From an uncultured Bacilli bacterium (GTDB lineage: Bacteria; Bacillota_I; Bacilli_A; RF39; UBA660), in assembly GCA_910589375.1 (NCBI GenBank), contig CAJUTK010000003.1, positions 5,247-69,246 on the forward strand: a stretch of 64,000 nt of DNA. The letters run 5' to 3'. The translations under genes and the position numbers were made by a program. Under the pieces are notes generated by a model. That model worked only from the letters and a program-made list of their open reading frames with translations, ran no database searches and had not been told where the DNA came from. Below, piece after piece: positions 16,592 to 25,868 of this stretch (position 1 is the stretch's first letter; the number at the start of each line of letters is the position of its first letter).

Positions 16592-18352
16592 ATGAATAAA
16601 AAATATATTGGCATATGTGTTTTGGTTATATGCGTTGTAACAACTTCGTTATTTTTCTTTTATCATAAAAATAGTATTAAAAAGAACCGTAGCAAAAGTC
16701 AAAATGGGATAGATTCTATTGAAGTTTCACTTGATTTGGACAATGGTGATGAAAAAATAGATTGGACTAAATATCCAACTAAAAATTTTACTTTAGAGAA
16801 TAGTATTACTATTACTGAAGAAGGAACTTATCATTTGACTGGTACAATTAAGGATGGTTCTATTACTATTCAAAGTAATGGGAATGTAAGATTGATTTTA
16901 GATAAAGTTTCTATTACAAATTCTAAAGGGCCTGCTATTTATGTCAAGAAGGCAGAGGATGTTGTAATTGTGACAAAAGGGGATGCCTATTTAGAAGATG
17001 GCAAAAATTATGTAGGTTATGATTCTGATGTAATTGGCACAATCTATAGCAGTTCTGATATTACTTTTGATGGAGAATCAACTTTAAGAATTCGTTCAAA
17101 TTGTGAAGATGCTATTGTAGGAAAAGACGATTTAAAAGTTGTTAATGGAAATTATGAAATTATATCGACTGATGATGGTATCCGCGGAAAAGATTCTGTT
17201 TATATTAAGAGTGGAAATTTCACGATAGAGTCGGGAGGGGATGCTATAAAATCTACAAATACTAAGGATACTTCTAAGGGATTTGTTTATATAGAAAATG
17301 GAAAATTTAATTTGAATAGTTCTTTAGATGGTATTCAGGCAGAAACACAATTAGTAATAGAAAATGGTACATTTCAAATAACTACAGGAGGAGGAAGCAT
17401 CAATAGTAGTGATAAAGATACTTGGGGAAACTGGGGAAAAGAAGAGAATATTAATAATAGCGCTAAAGGACTAAAAGCAGGAATAAACGCAGTAATTAAA
17501 AATGGAGTATTTGAAATAGATTCTTCTGATGACTCTATTCATTCTAATAATTCTATAGAGATACAAAGTGGAACTTTTACAATTTCTTCTGGCGATGATG
17601 GGATACATGCAGATAAAGAAATTCTAATTCGAGATGGATCTATCGATATTAAAAAGAGTTATGAAGGCATAGAAGCTTCTAAAATTACAATCGAAAATGG
17701 TGATATTAAGATATCTTCTACAGATGATGGAATCAATGTAGCTGGTGGAAAAGACTCTTCGACAATGAATAGGCCAGGAGCTAACAACTATTCTAGTAGT
17801 GAAAATATTTTGACAATCAATGGAGGAAACATTTATGTAGATGCTTCTGGCGATGGATTAGATGCCAATGGTTCTATTTACATGACTGGTGGAACAGTTA
17901 TTGTAGATGGACCAGAAAATAGTGGAAATGGAGCTTTAGACTATGATAAAGAATTTATTGTAAAGGGAGGAACCTTATTTGCTGGTGGTTCTAGCGGTAT
18001 GGCACAATGTGTAAGCTCAAATTCTACAATCTATAATTTATTTATTAATTTTTCTTCTAATTATGGAAAAGATGATAAAGTAGTAATTGTTGATGCTAAC
18101 AATAAAGAAATTCTTTCTTATCAATCTAATAAGAGTTTTTCTTCACTAGTATTGGCATCACCATTGTTGACAAAAGGAGATTATAAAATTTTCATTAACG
18201 GTGATCAATATGAAACTTTTACTATTTCTAGTATTACTACACAAATTGGTTCTTCGGGTGGAATGAATATGAGACCAGGCGATAGAAAGCCAGATAGAAT
18301 GCCAGGAGGAAGAAGAGAAAATGGTAGTTTAGAAAGGCCAATTAAACCTTAA
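16592..18352 (+). CDS. Secreted carbohydrate-binding beta-helix protein (DUF4353/Cthe_2159-like)
   Basis: The 586-residue protein has one N-terminal hydrophobic segment (about residues 5-24) as signal or anchor. A long repetitive beta-helix follows, with many IENGxF / IxSGxF turns and Asp-rich loops (STDDGI, SGDDGIHAD, ASGDGLDANG) able to bind calcium. This matches the carbohydrate-binding domain found with VTC and DUF4956 genes. The C-terminus is Gly/Met/Arg/Pro-rich. It lies 10 bp after DUF4956, so the three form one operon. It probably binds acidic polysaccharide at the surface. Confidence 0.8.
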   Translation: MNKKYIGICVLVICVVTTSLFFFYHKNSIKKNRSKSQNGIDSIEVSLDLDNGDEKIDWTKYPTKNFTLENSITITEEGTYHLTGTIKDGSITIQSNGNVRLILDKVSITNSKGPAIYVKKAEDVVIVTKGDAYLEDGKNYVGYDSDVIGTIYSSSDITFDGESTLRIRSNCEDAIVGKDDLKVVNGNYEIISTDDGIRGKDSVYIKSGNFTIESGGDAIKSTNTKDTSKGFVYIENGKFNLNSSLDGIQAETQLVIENGTFQITTGGGSINSSDKDTWGNWGKEENINNSAKGLKAGINAVIKNGVFEIDSSDDSIHSNNSIEIQSGTFTISSGDDGIHADKEILIRDGSIDIKKSYEGIEASKITIENGDIKISSTDDGINVAGGKDSSTMNRPGANNYSSSENILTINGGNIYVDASGDGLDANGSIYMTGGTVIVDGPENSGNGALDYDKEFIVKGGTLFAGGSSGMAQCVSSNSTIYNLFINFSSNYGKDDKVVIVDANNKEILSYQSNKSFSSLVLASPLLTKGDYKIFINGDQYETFTISSITTQIGSSGGMNMRPGDRKPDRMPGGRRENGSLERPIKP

Positions 18353-18378
18353 AAAGCAAGAATAAATCTTGCTTTTTT
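18352..18378 (+). terminator. Terminator of the VTC operon
   Basis: AAAAGCAAG (18352-18360) pairs with CTTGCTTTT (18368-18376), followed by more T. Confidence 0.85.
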
Positions 18379-18379
18379 A

Positions 18380-18405
18380 AATAAAAAAACCTTATAAAAG
18401 GTTTT
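18380..18405 (-). terminator. Terminator of the tRNA-Arg gene
   Basis: AAAACCTT (18386-18393) and AAGGTTTT (18398-18405) form a perfect stem. On the minus strand it is followed by a T run. Confidence 0.75.
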
Positions 18406-18415
18406 ATAATTAAAG

Positions 18416-18492
18416 TGGTGTCCCAGAAGGGATTCGAACCCCTGACACTCGCCTTAGAAGGGCGATGCTCTATCCAGCTGAGCTACTGAGAC
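18416..18492 (-). tRNA. tRNA-Arg (anticodon UCU)
   Basis: Read on the minus strand, the acceptor stem GTCTCAG pairs with CTGGGAC, and the D arm is GCTC...GAGC. The anticodon stem is TCGCC/GGCGA around the loop CTTCTAA, giving anticodon TCT. The T arm is AGGGG-TTCGAAT-CCCTT. Discriminator A and an encoded CCA follow. It reads AGA, the preferred Arg codon in this A+T-rich genome. Confidence 0.95.
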
Positions 18493-18538
18493 ATACCCGT
18501 TCCCAAGGAACAAGTACATTATACAATAAAATTGTCTA

Positions 18539-19495
18539 TTATTCAAGAGATTTTAAGGTAGTTTTCGTAATTTCTTGGTTATTTACCTCAAAAATTATTT
18601 CTTCTACATCGTAGTTATCATAAATTGATAAAGAGATGGTATATAAGACTTCTTCTAAAATATCTTTTTTGTCAAAGTCATTGAAAATATTTTCATTAAA
18701 ACAAACATTCATTTTTTTATTTTGTATTTTATAGTCCACTACACTTGTTTTATTGTTTAGAAAACTCATTAAATGATTTTGTTTTACAGTACTTCCTAAT
18801 TCATCGATAATAATTTCTATTTTTTCTCTTTCATCATTATTAATAGTTGTAACAGGTGTGTAGTAATAGTCATTATTATATTCATGAATGTAGTAGATTG
18901 TAGTTGATGTGATATTTTTTGTGTTTTTTAGTTGATAGTTTTTATTGATACCAATATCTCTATTTAGTGTTGAGGGTAAATTAATATTGTTCTGAGGTAA
19001 TTTCGTTAGAATTTTCCCATCTATATAAAGAATTATATAATTTACTCCATCAATACTAGTTAAAGTATATACTAGAGATTCTAACGTTTTTTCTTCTAAA
19101 TCTTTTGATGTCGTTAAAAAGTCTTTTGATAAATCCACTTTTAATGTATCCTTAGTTAAGGAAATAGAATTAATTTTTGTGTTGCTATTGATAAGTGGTT
19201 GGAACCCACTTGGAATTTGATCACTATTTTTACCTTCTTGGGTCATTAATTCAATTAGTTCACGCGCAATTTCTTCTGTTTTAGTGTTTGTTATACGTAT
19301 AGATGTTTTACTGACGTAATTATTATTATCTAAAAGATAAATAGTGTGTGTTTTCACATCTACATTTACATATTCAACAATAGTGGGGATTTTTGTTTCT
19401 TTTTTAGATGGAGTAGGGACAATATAAATTAAAAAAACAATCATTAAGACAATAGAAGAGGTAATAATTTTTTTTATAGACATTTTCTTTAACAT
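18539..19495 (-). CDS. gerM: GerM-like spore protein (two GerMN domains)
   Basis: The 318-residue protein has an N-terminal membrane segment (residues 9-25) and two copies of the GerMN fold. One spans about residues 45-165 (VYLL-type strand, then LKVDLSKDF and YIILYIDGK); the second spans about 190-310 (KMNVCFNENIF, EEIIFEVNNQ). In Bacillus, GerM is made under SigE and is needed for spore coat and cortex integrity and germination. It sits beside gerE and spoIIIAH in a sporulation cluster. The sequence is divergent but the double-domain plan is clear. Confidence 0.8.
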   Translation of the reverse strand: MLKKMSIKKIITSSIVLMIVFLIYIVPTPSKKETKIPTIVEYVNVDVKTHTIYLLDNNNYVSKTSIRITNTKTEEIARELIELMTQEGKNSDQIPSGFQPLINSNTKINSISLTKDTLKVDLSKDFLTTSKDLEEKTLESLVYTLTSIDGVNYIILYIDGKILTKLPQNNINLPSTLNRDIGINKNYQLKNTKNITSTTIYYIHEYNNDYYYTPVTTINNDEREKIEIIIDELGSTVKQNHLMSFLNNKTSVVDYKIQNKKMNVCFNENIFNDFDKKDILEEVLYTISLSIYDNYDVEEIIFEVNNQEITKTTLKSLE

Positions 19496-19510
19496 AGTTC
19501 ACCTCACTTA

Positions 19511-19538
19511 AGTATATGAAAAAAATGCATAGAAATGC
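19511..19538 (-). promoter_or_regulatory. Possible SigE promoter of gerM
   Basis: On the minus strand, CATATACT (19511-19518) fits a SigE -10. About 13 bp upstream, GCATTTC matches the -35 only partly. It overlaps the gerE terminator. Confidence 0.3.
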
Positions 19539-19543
19539 ATTTT
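19522..19543 (-). terminator. Terminator of gerE
   Basis: On the minus strand AAAATGCAT pairs with ATGCATTTT around TTCT, then continues as T. It overlaps the gerE stop codon. Confidence 0.7.
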
Positions 19544-19748
19544 ATAAAGAAATTTCTCCTAATCTTAGTAGTTCAACAACAGCAGCAGCACGCCCCTTAA
19601 CACCAAGCTTTTGAATAGTGTTTGAAATATGATTTCTAACAGTTTTTTCGCTGATATTTAACTTTTTAGCAATTTCTTTAGTAGTATAGTTTTGAATCAA
19701 TAAATCAAATACTTCTTTTTCTCTATTCGTTAAAATATTTTTTTTCAT
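19542..19748 (-). CDS. gerE: GerE, late mother-cell transcription factor
   Basis: The 68-residue protein is a single LuxR-type helix-turn-helix domain with no receiver. LTNREKEVFDLLIQNYTTKE, then ISEKTVRNHISNTIQKLGVKG and AVVELLRLGEISL agree very closely with Bacillus GerE (known length 74). In Bacillus it works with SigK to tune coat-gene expression in the mother cell. A clear SigK-type promoter lies upstream. This is strong evidence that the organism makes spores. Confidence 0.95.
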   Translation of the reverse strand: MKKNILTNREKEVFDLLIQNYTTKEIAKKLNISEKTVRNHISNTIQKLGVKGRAAAVVELLRLGEISL

Positions 19749-19790
19749 TACTCCCTCACTTCCTGATAGGGTGGTTTATAATATTCATAA

Positions 19791-19817
19791 TATTTTATGA
19801 GAAAAAAAGTTATTGGT
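19791..19817 (-). promoter_or_regulatory. SigK-type promoter of gerE
   Basis: On the minus strand, AC (19816-19817), exactly 16 bp, then CATAAAATA (19791-19799) matches the SigK consensus AC-N16/17-CATAnnnTA. gerE is a known SigK target in Bacillus. Confidence 0.75.
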
Positions 19818-19830
19818 GTATAGTTCGTTA

Positions 19831-20328
19831 TTATTTTTGAAATTTTATAGTAATATTTTTAGAAGTATCAAACTCTTCTTGTACAGTTCTCATGATATCA
19901 TTTGCTAAGTTGTTATCGTGCTCTTCTTTTTGCACAATAACTTCTATATTGTTACCTTCAATTTTTACAAAAGATTTCAATTTATAATTAGATTCAATTT
20001 TGGATTCAATAGCTTCTTCACCACTACGATTAGAATTTAATTCTTTAATTTTTTCAAAAGCTTTGTTTTTCTCTTCTACAGTACTATCTGCACTACTAAT
20101 AATTTTCTTTAATGAGCCTATCTCGGCCTCCATTTCTTCATCAGACTCTACTCTTAAAGCAACTAGAATACTACTTTCTTCTACTTTAGCAGCAGGTTTG
20201 GAATCGTCTTCTTTTTTCACTTTTCCATTTGTAATGAGTAGTTCTGGTGGCATTGTAATGTAGTAGACACTAAGTACTAAAATTAAACTGAATAATGTTA
20301 AAAACCAAACACCTTTTTTATTTACCAT
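19831..20328 (-). CDS. spoIIIAH: SpoIIIAH-like sporulation protein
   Basis: The 165-residue protein has one membrane helix (residues 7-27), a Glu/Lys-rich coiled region and a C-terminal ring-building-motif-like domain (KLKSFVKIEGNNIEVIVQKEE, LANDIMRTVQEEFD). This matches SpoIIIAH, the mother-cell half of the SpoIIQ-SpoIIIAH channel that joins mother cell and forespore. It normally ends the eight-gene spoIIIA operon. Here it stands alone, flanked by enolase and gerE, with its own SigE-like promoter. Confidence 0.85.
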   Translation of the reverse strand: MVNKKGVWFLTLFSLILVLSVYYITMPPELLITNGKVKKEDDSKPAAKVEESSILVALRVESDEEMEAEIGSLKKIISSADSTVEEKNKAFEKIKELNSNRSGEEAIESKIESNYKLKSFVKIEGNNIEVIVQKEEHDNNLANDIMRTVQEEFDTSKNITIKFQK

Positions 20329-20352
20329 TTGATTCCTCCTTTTTTCTGTTAC

Positions 20353-20381
20353 ATTGTATGTAAAAAAATTTCTTATTATAA
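20353..20381 (-). promoter_or_regulatory. SigE-type promoter of spoIIIAH
   Basis: On the minus strand, TTATAAT (20375-20381), exactly 14 bp, then CATACAAT (20353-20360) fits the SigE consensus closely. SigE drives spoIIIA in Bacillus. It sits 25 bp before the start codon. Confidence 0.7.
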
Positions 20382-20439
20382 CTAAAATATTCTTTTTTTA
20401 TGTGATTTGTGATAAAATGAAATAAGAGAGGATGATTAT

Positions 20440-21678
20440 ATGTCAAAAATAAAAGATGTAATAGGAAGAGAAATTCTAGATTCTAGAGGAAACCCTACAG
20501 TAGAAGTAGATGTTATTCTAGAGAGCGGAATTGTAGGAAGAGCTGCTGTTCCAAGTGGAGCTTCTACTGGTGAAAGAGAAGCATTAGAGATGCGCGATGG
20601 TGGAACTCGTTACATGGGAAAAGGCGTTATGAATGCTGTAAATCATGTAAATCATGAACTTAGAGATTTAGTAATTGGTATGGATGCCCTTGATCAAAAG
20701 ACATTAGATTATGCAATGATTGAATTAGATGGTACTGATACCAAGTCTAGATTAGGAGCTAATGCTATTTTAGGAGTATCTATGGCTGCTATGAAGGCTG
20801 CTGCTCAGTATAAGGGATTACCACTTTATCGTTACATTGGAAATGGTTCAATCTTACCAAAGCCAATGATGAATATTATTAATGGTGGTGCTCATGCTGA
20901 TAATAAGGTAGACTTCCAAGAATTTATGATTATTCCACAGGCAGATACTATTAAGGAAAGAGTAAGAATTGGTGCTGAAGTGTTCCATAATTTAAAGAAA
21001 GTATTGAACGCTAAAGGATACTCTACTGGAGTAGGTGATGAAGGTGGTTTTGCACCAGATTTACAAAGTAATGAAGAAGGCTTTGAACTAATTGTAGAAG
21101 CTATTAAAAAGGCTGGCTATGAACCAGGTAAAGATGTTTGCTTAGCAATAGACGTTGCTGCTTCTGAATTCTATGATAAGGATTTAAAGAAATATAAATT
21201 TCGTTGGTCAACAGGGGAAGAATTTACAACTGATGAACTTATTGACTTTTATGAGAATTTAATAAATAAATATCCAATTATTTCTATTGAGGATCCAGTG
21301 GATGAAAATGACTGGGAAGGATTTACTAGAATTACAGAAAGACTTGGTAGTAAGATTCAATTAGTAGGTGATGATTTATTTGTTACAAATAAAAAATGCC
21401 TTCAAATGGGAATTGATAAACATGCTGGTAATGCTATTCTTTTAAAAGTAAATCAGATTGGTACTATAACAGAAACATTAGAGACAATTGAACTTGCTCG
21501 CGCTAATGGTTATGCTACTGTTTTATCACATCGTAGTGGGGAAACAGAGGATACTACTATTGCAGATTTATCAGTGGGATTAGATTTAGGTCAAATTAAA
21601 ACTGGTTCTATGTCTAGAACAGATAGAGTTTGTAAATATAATCAATTAATCCGTATTGAAGAAGAATTAGGAAGATAG
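20440..21678 (+). CDS. eno: Enolase
   Basis: Converts 2-phosphoglycerate to phosphoenolpyruvate. The 412-residue protein carries [38 protein letters not shown], the metal ligands in [20 protein letters not shown] and [11 protein letters not shown], and the signature [15 protein letters not shown] and [15 protein letters not shown]. It is slightly shorter than the usual ~430 residues, through a compact C-terminus. The promoter shares a short gap with the divergent spoIIIAH. Confidence 0.97.
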   Translation: MSKIKDVIGREILDSRGNPTVEVDVILESGIVGRAAVPSGASTGEREALEMRDGGTRYMGKGVMNAVNHVNHELRDLVIGMDALDQKTLDYAMIELDGTDTKSRLGANAILGVSMAAMKAAAQYKGLPLYRYIGNGSILPKPMMNIINGGAHADNKVDFQEFMIIPQADTIKERVRIGAEVFHNLKKVLNAKGYSTGVGDEGGFAPDLQSNEEGFELIVEAIKKAGYEPGKDVCLAIDVAASEFYDKDLKKYKFRWSTGEEFTTDELIDFYENLINKYPIISIEDPVDENDWEGFTRITERLGSKIQLVGDDLFVTNKKCLQMGIDKHAGNAILLKVNQIGTITETLETIELARANGYATVLSHRSGETEDTTIADLSVGLDLGQIKTGSMSRTDRVCKYNQLIRIEEELGR

Positions 21679-21688
21679 GTGATAATGA

Positions 21689-21895
21689 ATGGCTATGCAT
21701 GATCCAATTGGAACTAGTAAAGACCCACATATGAAAAATCCAACACCGAAGTATATTTTAATAGCAATTATCGTAATTTTATTAGCCATTTTTGTTGGCC
21801 CAAAAATTTATGAGATTTATCAAGACAATTTAAATGATACAACTGATAGAGCAGAAAATGGTAAGCCTACAAGTAACCCAATTAGAGATAAATAG
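21689..21895 (+). CDS. Small single-pass membrane protein
   Basis: The 68-residue product starts 10 bp after enolase. An N-terminal polar stretch (HDPIGTSKDPHMKNPTP) precedes one helix (about residues 22-40) and a polar Asp/Asn tail. It is probably co-transcribed with eno and closed by a terminator that overlaps its stop. I do not recognise a family. Confidence 0.65.
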   Translation: MAMHDPIGTSKDPHMKNPTPKYILIAIIVILLAIFVGPKIYEIYQDNLNDTTDRAENGKPTSNPIRDK

Positions 21896-21922
21896 AGAAC
21901 TGTATTGTTCTCTATTTTTTTG
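21892..21922 (+). terminator. Terminator overlapping the stop codon
   Basis: ATAGAGAAC (21892-21900) pairs with GTTCTCTAT (21907-21915), followed by a T run. The TAG stop at 21893-21895 is part of the stem. Confidence 0.85.
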
Positions 21923-22002
21923 TGAATAGAAAGTGTCTAATTTTCTTTTATATATTTTCTAACCTTTGATTTTATGATATACTTAGATTGTAAGGTGATA
22001 GT

Positions 22003-24288
22003 ATGGCTAAGAAGAAAAAAAGAAAAAATTCGGATAAAGAAAAATCAACCAATTTATCAGAATTAAAAGGATTCGGATTATTATTAATTGCAATTATTGG
22101 ATGTTGTCCATTTGGTATTGTAGCAGATATTATAAAAGGTTTTGCAGCATTTTTAGTAGGTACTTGGTGGGCAGTATTTTTAGTGTTTATAGGTATCTGT
22201 GGAATTTTTATGATAGTAAAAAGAGAAAAACCAAAATTTCTAGATGTTAAGTTTTTTGGACTTTATATTATTATAATATCATTATTAATTTTATCACATA
22301 CTGCATATTTAAAAGGAATGGAAGGTATAGACGTTAAAAACTTTAAGTTTGTAGATGATACTGTTACTGTTTTAAGCGAGACAGTAAATAGTGTTATGGA
22401 CTTTGTGAATAGTGATGCAAATACGTTAGTTGCTTCTATGTCTAATTTAGGAGGAGGAATCATTGGTGCTCTTTTTTGTAGTATCTTTGTAGCTCTTTTA
22501 ACATTAGATGGAGCGATAGTAGTAGCTATTGCGCTTATTGTATGTGGATTTTTGATGTTTACTGGTCTTTCTATTTATGATATGCTTACAAAGGCAAAAG
22601 AAAAGGTAAATAAATTAACAAGTAGTATTGAACATCAAAGTAAACATAAAGATAAGGTTATTGTTGATGATGAGGAAGAGGAAGAAGACGATGAAGAAGA
22701 AGAGGATTCTGAGGAGGATAATCGTAGAGTAATTCCAAGAGGAGAGTTACATCAACCTAAAATGGAAACTGTTGTGGATGAGGAAACTGGAGAAGTAACA
22801 GAAGTTGAAGTTTTTGAGGAGGCAACCAATTGGGAATATCCGCCGCTTACTTTATTAAATAAAACAGCAAAAAATAGTAGTAAGGAAAATCAAGATGCCA
22901 TTAAGAAGAATATTCCTACATTAGAGCAGGTTTTAAGGGATTTTGGAATTGAGGCAAAGGTAGTTAGAGCAAAAGTAGGCCCAGCAGTAACTCAGTATGA
23001 ATTAGAGATTAAAGCAGGTACTAGAGTAAGTAAAATTTTAGGACTTAATAGAGAGATTGCTTTATCTTTAGCAGCTAAGGATGTTCGTATTCAAGCGCCG
23101 ATACCTGGGAAAAATACAGTAGGTATAGAACTTCCAAATCCAACTATTTCTATGGTTGGAGTACGTGAAGTATTACAGAAAGCTAATGAAGGTGATAAAT
23201 CTCTCGATAAGAAACTTCTTGCTGTTTTAGGAAAAGATATCGAGGGAGAATGTAGGTCAATGGAAATTGATAAAACTCCTCACCTTTTAGTAGCAGGATC
23301 AACTGGTAGTGGTAAATCAGTTTGTATCAATAGTATTTTGGCAAGTATTTTAATGCGTACTAAGCCAGATGAAGTAAAGCTAGTTTTAGTAGATCCTAAA
23401 AAAGTTGAATTATCTGTATATAATGGTGTTCCTCATTTGCTTACACCAGTAGTGACAGATCCAAAAAAGGCAAATATGGTTCTTCAAAAGATTGTTGTAG
23501 AGATGGAGAATCGTTACGAAATATTTGAACGTAGTGGAACGAAAAATATTACTAGTTACAATAATCATTTAAAAAAAGAAAATGAGACAAGGCCAGAATC
23601 TGAACAAGTGAAGTTAATGCCATATATTGTGGTTATTATCGATGAGCTAGCAGATTTAATGTTAGTAGCTGCTAAAGAAGTAGAGGATTCTATTATGAGA
23701 ATTACACAAATGGCACGTGCAGCAGGAATTCATTTGATAGTAGCAACACAAAGACCTTCTACTGACGTTATTACGGGTGTTGTAAAGGCAAATATTCCTT
23801 CACGTATATCTTTTGCAGTATCATCTGGAATAGATTCTAGAACCATTCTTGATATGGTAGGTGCTGAGAAATTACTAGGAAAAGGAGATATGTTATTTTT
23901 ACCACAAGGAGTGAATACTCCAATTCGTATTCAAGGAACCTTTATTTCAGAAGAAGAAACAAAGGCTATTGTGGATTTTGTATGTGCACAACAGAAAGCT
24001 AATTATGATAAGTCATTAGAGCAAATGCCAGAAGAGGCTCATGCCATTACTGGTACAGAAGGAAATTCAGATGCTTTTGATGAGCCTTTATATGATGAAA
24101 TAGTTGATTTTGTTGTAGAGCAAGGAAAAGCAAGTACTTCTCTAATTCAAAGAAGATTTAGATTAGGATACAACAGAGCAGCACGTTGTATTGATTTATT
24201 GGAAGAAAGAGGAATAGTTGGTCCTCAAAATGGCTCTAAGCCAAGAGAAGTGTTAGTTAAATTTGGAGATAATGATAGCGAAGAGTAG
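22003..24288 (+). CDS. ftsK: DNA translocase FtsK/SpoIIIE
   Basis: A membrane-anchored hexameric DNA pump that moves chromosome ends through the septum. The 761-residue protein has four or so N-terminal helices (to about residue 195), a very acidic linker (EEEEEDDEEEED), the alpha/beta motor with Walker A GSTGSGKS near residue 432 and Walker B VVIIDELADLM, and the gamma winged helix (STSLIQRRFRLGYNRAARCIDLLEERGIVGP) that reads KOPS/SRS. It is preceded by an extended -10, TGaTATACT. A related motor-less copy follows 8 bp downstream. Confidence 0.95.
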   Translation: MAKKKKRKNSDKEKSTNLSELKGFGLLLIAIIGCCPFGIVADIIKGFAAFLVGTWWAVFLVFIGICGIFMIVKREKPKFLDVKFFGLYIIIISLLILSHTAYLKGMEGIDVKNFKFVDDTVTVLSETVNSVMDFVNSDANTLVASMSNLGGGIIGALFCSIFVALLTLDGAIVVAIALIVCGFLMFTGLSIYDMLTKAKEKVNKLTSSIEHQSKHKDKVIVDDEEEEEDDEEEEDSEEDNRRVIPRGELHQPKMETVVDEETGEVTEVEVFEEATNWEYPPLTLLNKTAKNSSKENQDAIKKNIPTLEQVLRDFGIEAKVVRAKVGPAVTQYELEIKAGTRVSKILGLNREIALSLAAKDVRIQAPIPGKNTVGIELPNPTISMVGVREVLQKANEGDKSLDKKLLAVLGKDIEGECRSMEIDKTPHLLVAGSTGSGKSVCINSILASILMRTKPDEVKLVLVDPKKVELSVYNGVPHLLTPVVTDPKKANMVLQKIVVEMENRYEIFERSGTKNITSYNNHLKKENETRPESEQVKLMPYIVVIIDELADLMLVAAKEVEDSIMRITQMARAAGIHLIVATQRPSTDVITGVVKANIPSRISFAVSSGIDSRTILDMVGAEKLLGKGDMLFLPQGVNTPIRIQGTFISEEETKAIVDFVCAQQKANYDKSLEQMPEEAHAITGTEGNSDAFDEPLYDEIVDFVVEQGKASTSLIQRRFRLGYNRAARCIDLLEERGIVGPQNGSKPREVLVKFGDNDSEE

Positions 24289-24296
24289 GGATTAGT

Positions 24297-25076
24297 ATGA
24301 AAGAGAAAGAAATAATGAAAGAAAATGATTATGTAAGAGTATCTTTTCCATGGATAGGAGTTATTTTATTATCGTTTTCTATTTTAGGATATTGCTCTTT
24401 TGGAAGAGTTTCGTTGTTGATTAAGTTAGTATGTGCTACTTTAGTAGGAGATTGGTACAATTTACTTTTATTAGTTGTAGCTATTTAGGGGGTTTTTCTT
24501 ATTGTTCAAAACCAGCGTATTAATTTTTTACAGGAAAAATATATGTGGGTTTATGGTATTATATTTTGCCTTTTGATTTTATCACATATTAGTGTATTGA
24601 AGGATATGAATAGTATAGATACGAATCATTTTTCCTTTGCAGAGGATACTAGATTTGTGGTTGAAAATTATGTAGATAATATTTTTAGTTTATGGGATGT
24701 TGGCAGTCCTAACTTATCTTCTAATTTGGGTGGAGGATTATTATCTGCACTTTTATCTAGTATTTTAGTTTCTATATTTACAGCGACTTGGGCAACTGTA
24801 ATATTAATAGTAGTCATTTTAACTGTTTTTTGGAGTTTTATCCGAATTCCTATAAAAAGGAAGTTAAAAAAAGAGAAAGAAGTCCAAAAAGAGGCAGAAA
24901 TAGAAATTGATAGTATCGATGAGCCTCTTTACGAGGAATTAGTCAAATTAGCTAAAGAGGAAAAAGAGATATCAATTTCTTCTATTCAAAAGAAATTTCA
25001 AGTAGGCTATAACAGAGCAAGTCGTTGTATGGAATTATTAGAGAAAACCGGAATAATCGGGAAAAAAGAAGAGTAG
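24297..25076 (+). pseudogene. Motor-less FtsK paralogue with in-frame TAG
   Basis: Two open segments (24297-24488 and 24543-25076) are in the same frame, separated by one TAG at 24486-24488. Read through, they give 260 codons: an FtsK-like membrane domain (GYCSFG, LILSHISVLKDM, LSSNLGGGLLSAL) joined directly to an FtsK gamma winged helix (SISSIQKKFQVGYNRASRCME). The whole motor is missing. The TAG falls where the neighbour has Cys66 (GICGIF against VAI-stop-GVF). The rest of the frame has no other damage. It may be a young pseudogene, a two-part gene using ATG 24543 (AGGAAA upstream), or a read-through protein. Confidence 0.75.
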
Positions 25077-25085
25077 ATATATTTG

Positions 25086-25112
25086 AAAAAATAGAGTAAA
25101 ACTCTATTTTTT
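25086..25112. terminator. Bidirectional terminator
   Basis: AAAAAATAGAGT (25086-25097) pairs with ACTCTATTTTTT (25101-25112). It serves the FtsK-like genes on plus and the TetR gene on minus. Confidence 0.8.
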
Positions 25113-25685
25113 TTCTCCTATTTTATCAGGAATTAAGCAATCTAAAAAGCCTATCAAATCTGCTTTTGTATATTTTTGGTAATCTGTTAACCATTTCATA
25201 GAAACATTTACAACTGCACCAACATAAAAATTAGTAATAATTTCTTCTGGGACAATAGATTCGTATCTTTTATCTTCTTCCTTCAATCTTTTTGTTAAAT
25301 CAGCATTTATAGTAGCATAAAAAATATCCATAATAACACTATTTTTATTATTAATGATAATGGAAGAAAATAATTCTCTATTTTCATCAATATGCGTCAA
25401 AAATAAATCTAGCATTTCCATGTAGTATTCCTTGGTGTTGGAAATATTAGTATTGCTTCTTAATTTACTAGCTAATTCTTCTTTTATGTCTTGAATGCAA
25501 GAAGAGAGTAGTTCATATTTATCTGAGTAGTGTGCATAAAAAGTAGAACGATTAATTAATGCTTTATTACAAATATCAGATACTTTAATTTCTTCAAAAG
25601 TATAGTCTTTTAATAGAGCAATTAAAGTACTATATAATAAGTTTTTTGTTTTAATAATGCGCAAATCAGTCTTTTTTTCTTTCAT
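25104..25685 (-). CDS. TetR-family regulator
   Basis: The 193-residue protein has an N-terminal helix-turn-helix (residues 30-55: FEEIKVSDICNKALINRSTFYAHYSDKYELL) and an all-helical ligand domain of the YxiD/DhaS-like Firmicute type (SMKWLTDYQKYTKADLI). It is divergent from the MMPL exporter gene, so it probably represses that gene and releases on binding the exported compound. A minus-strand TATAAT (25703-25708) serves its own promoter. Confidence 0.88.
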   Translation of the reverse strand: MKEKKTDLRIIKTKNLLYSTLIALLKDYTFEEIKVSDICNKALINRSTFYAHYSDKYELLSSCIQDIKEELASKLRSNTNISNTKEYYMEMLDLFLTHIDENRELFSSIIINNKNSVIMDIFYATINADLTKRLKEEDKRYESIVPEEIITNFYVGAVVNVSMKWLTDYQKYTKADLIGFLDCLIPDKIGEKK

Positions 25686-25868
25686 AATCTCACCTAAAAA
25701 CTATTATACTAAATTTCAACACAAAGTAAAGATAAACTACACTTAGTATGATATTTATACATACATTTAAAGAAATTTGTTGGATAAAAAACAATAGGAA
25801 TAATTTTGTGCGTGATATTTGTCAAAAAACATAATAAAATGTTATGACGGATGGAGGAAAAAACAGAT

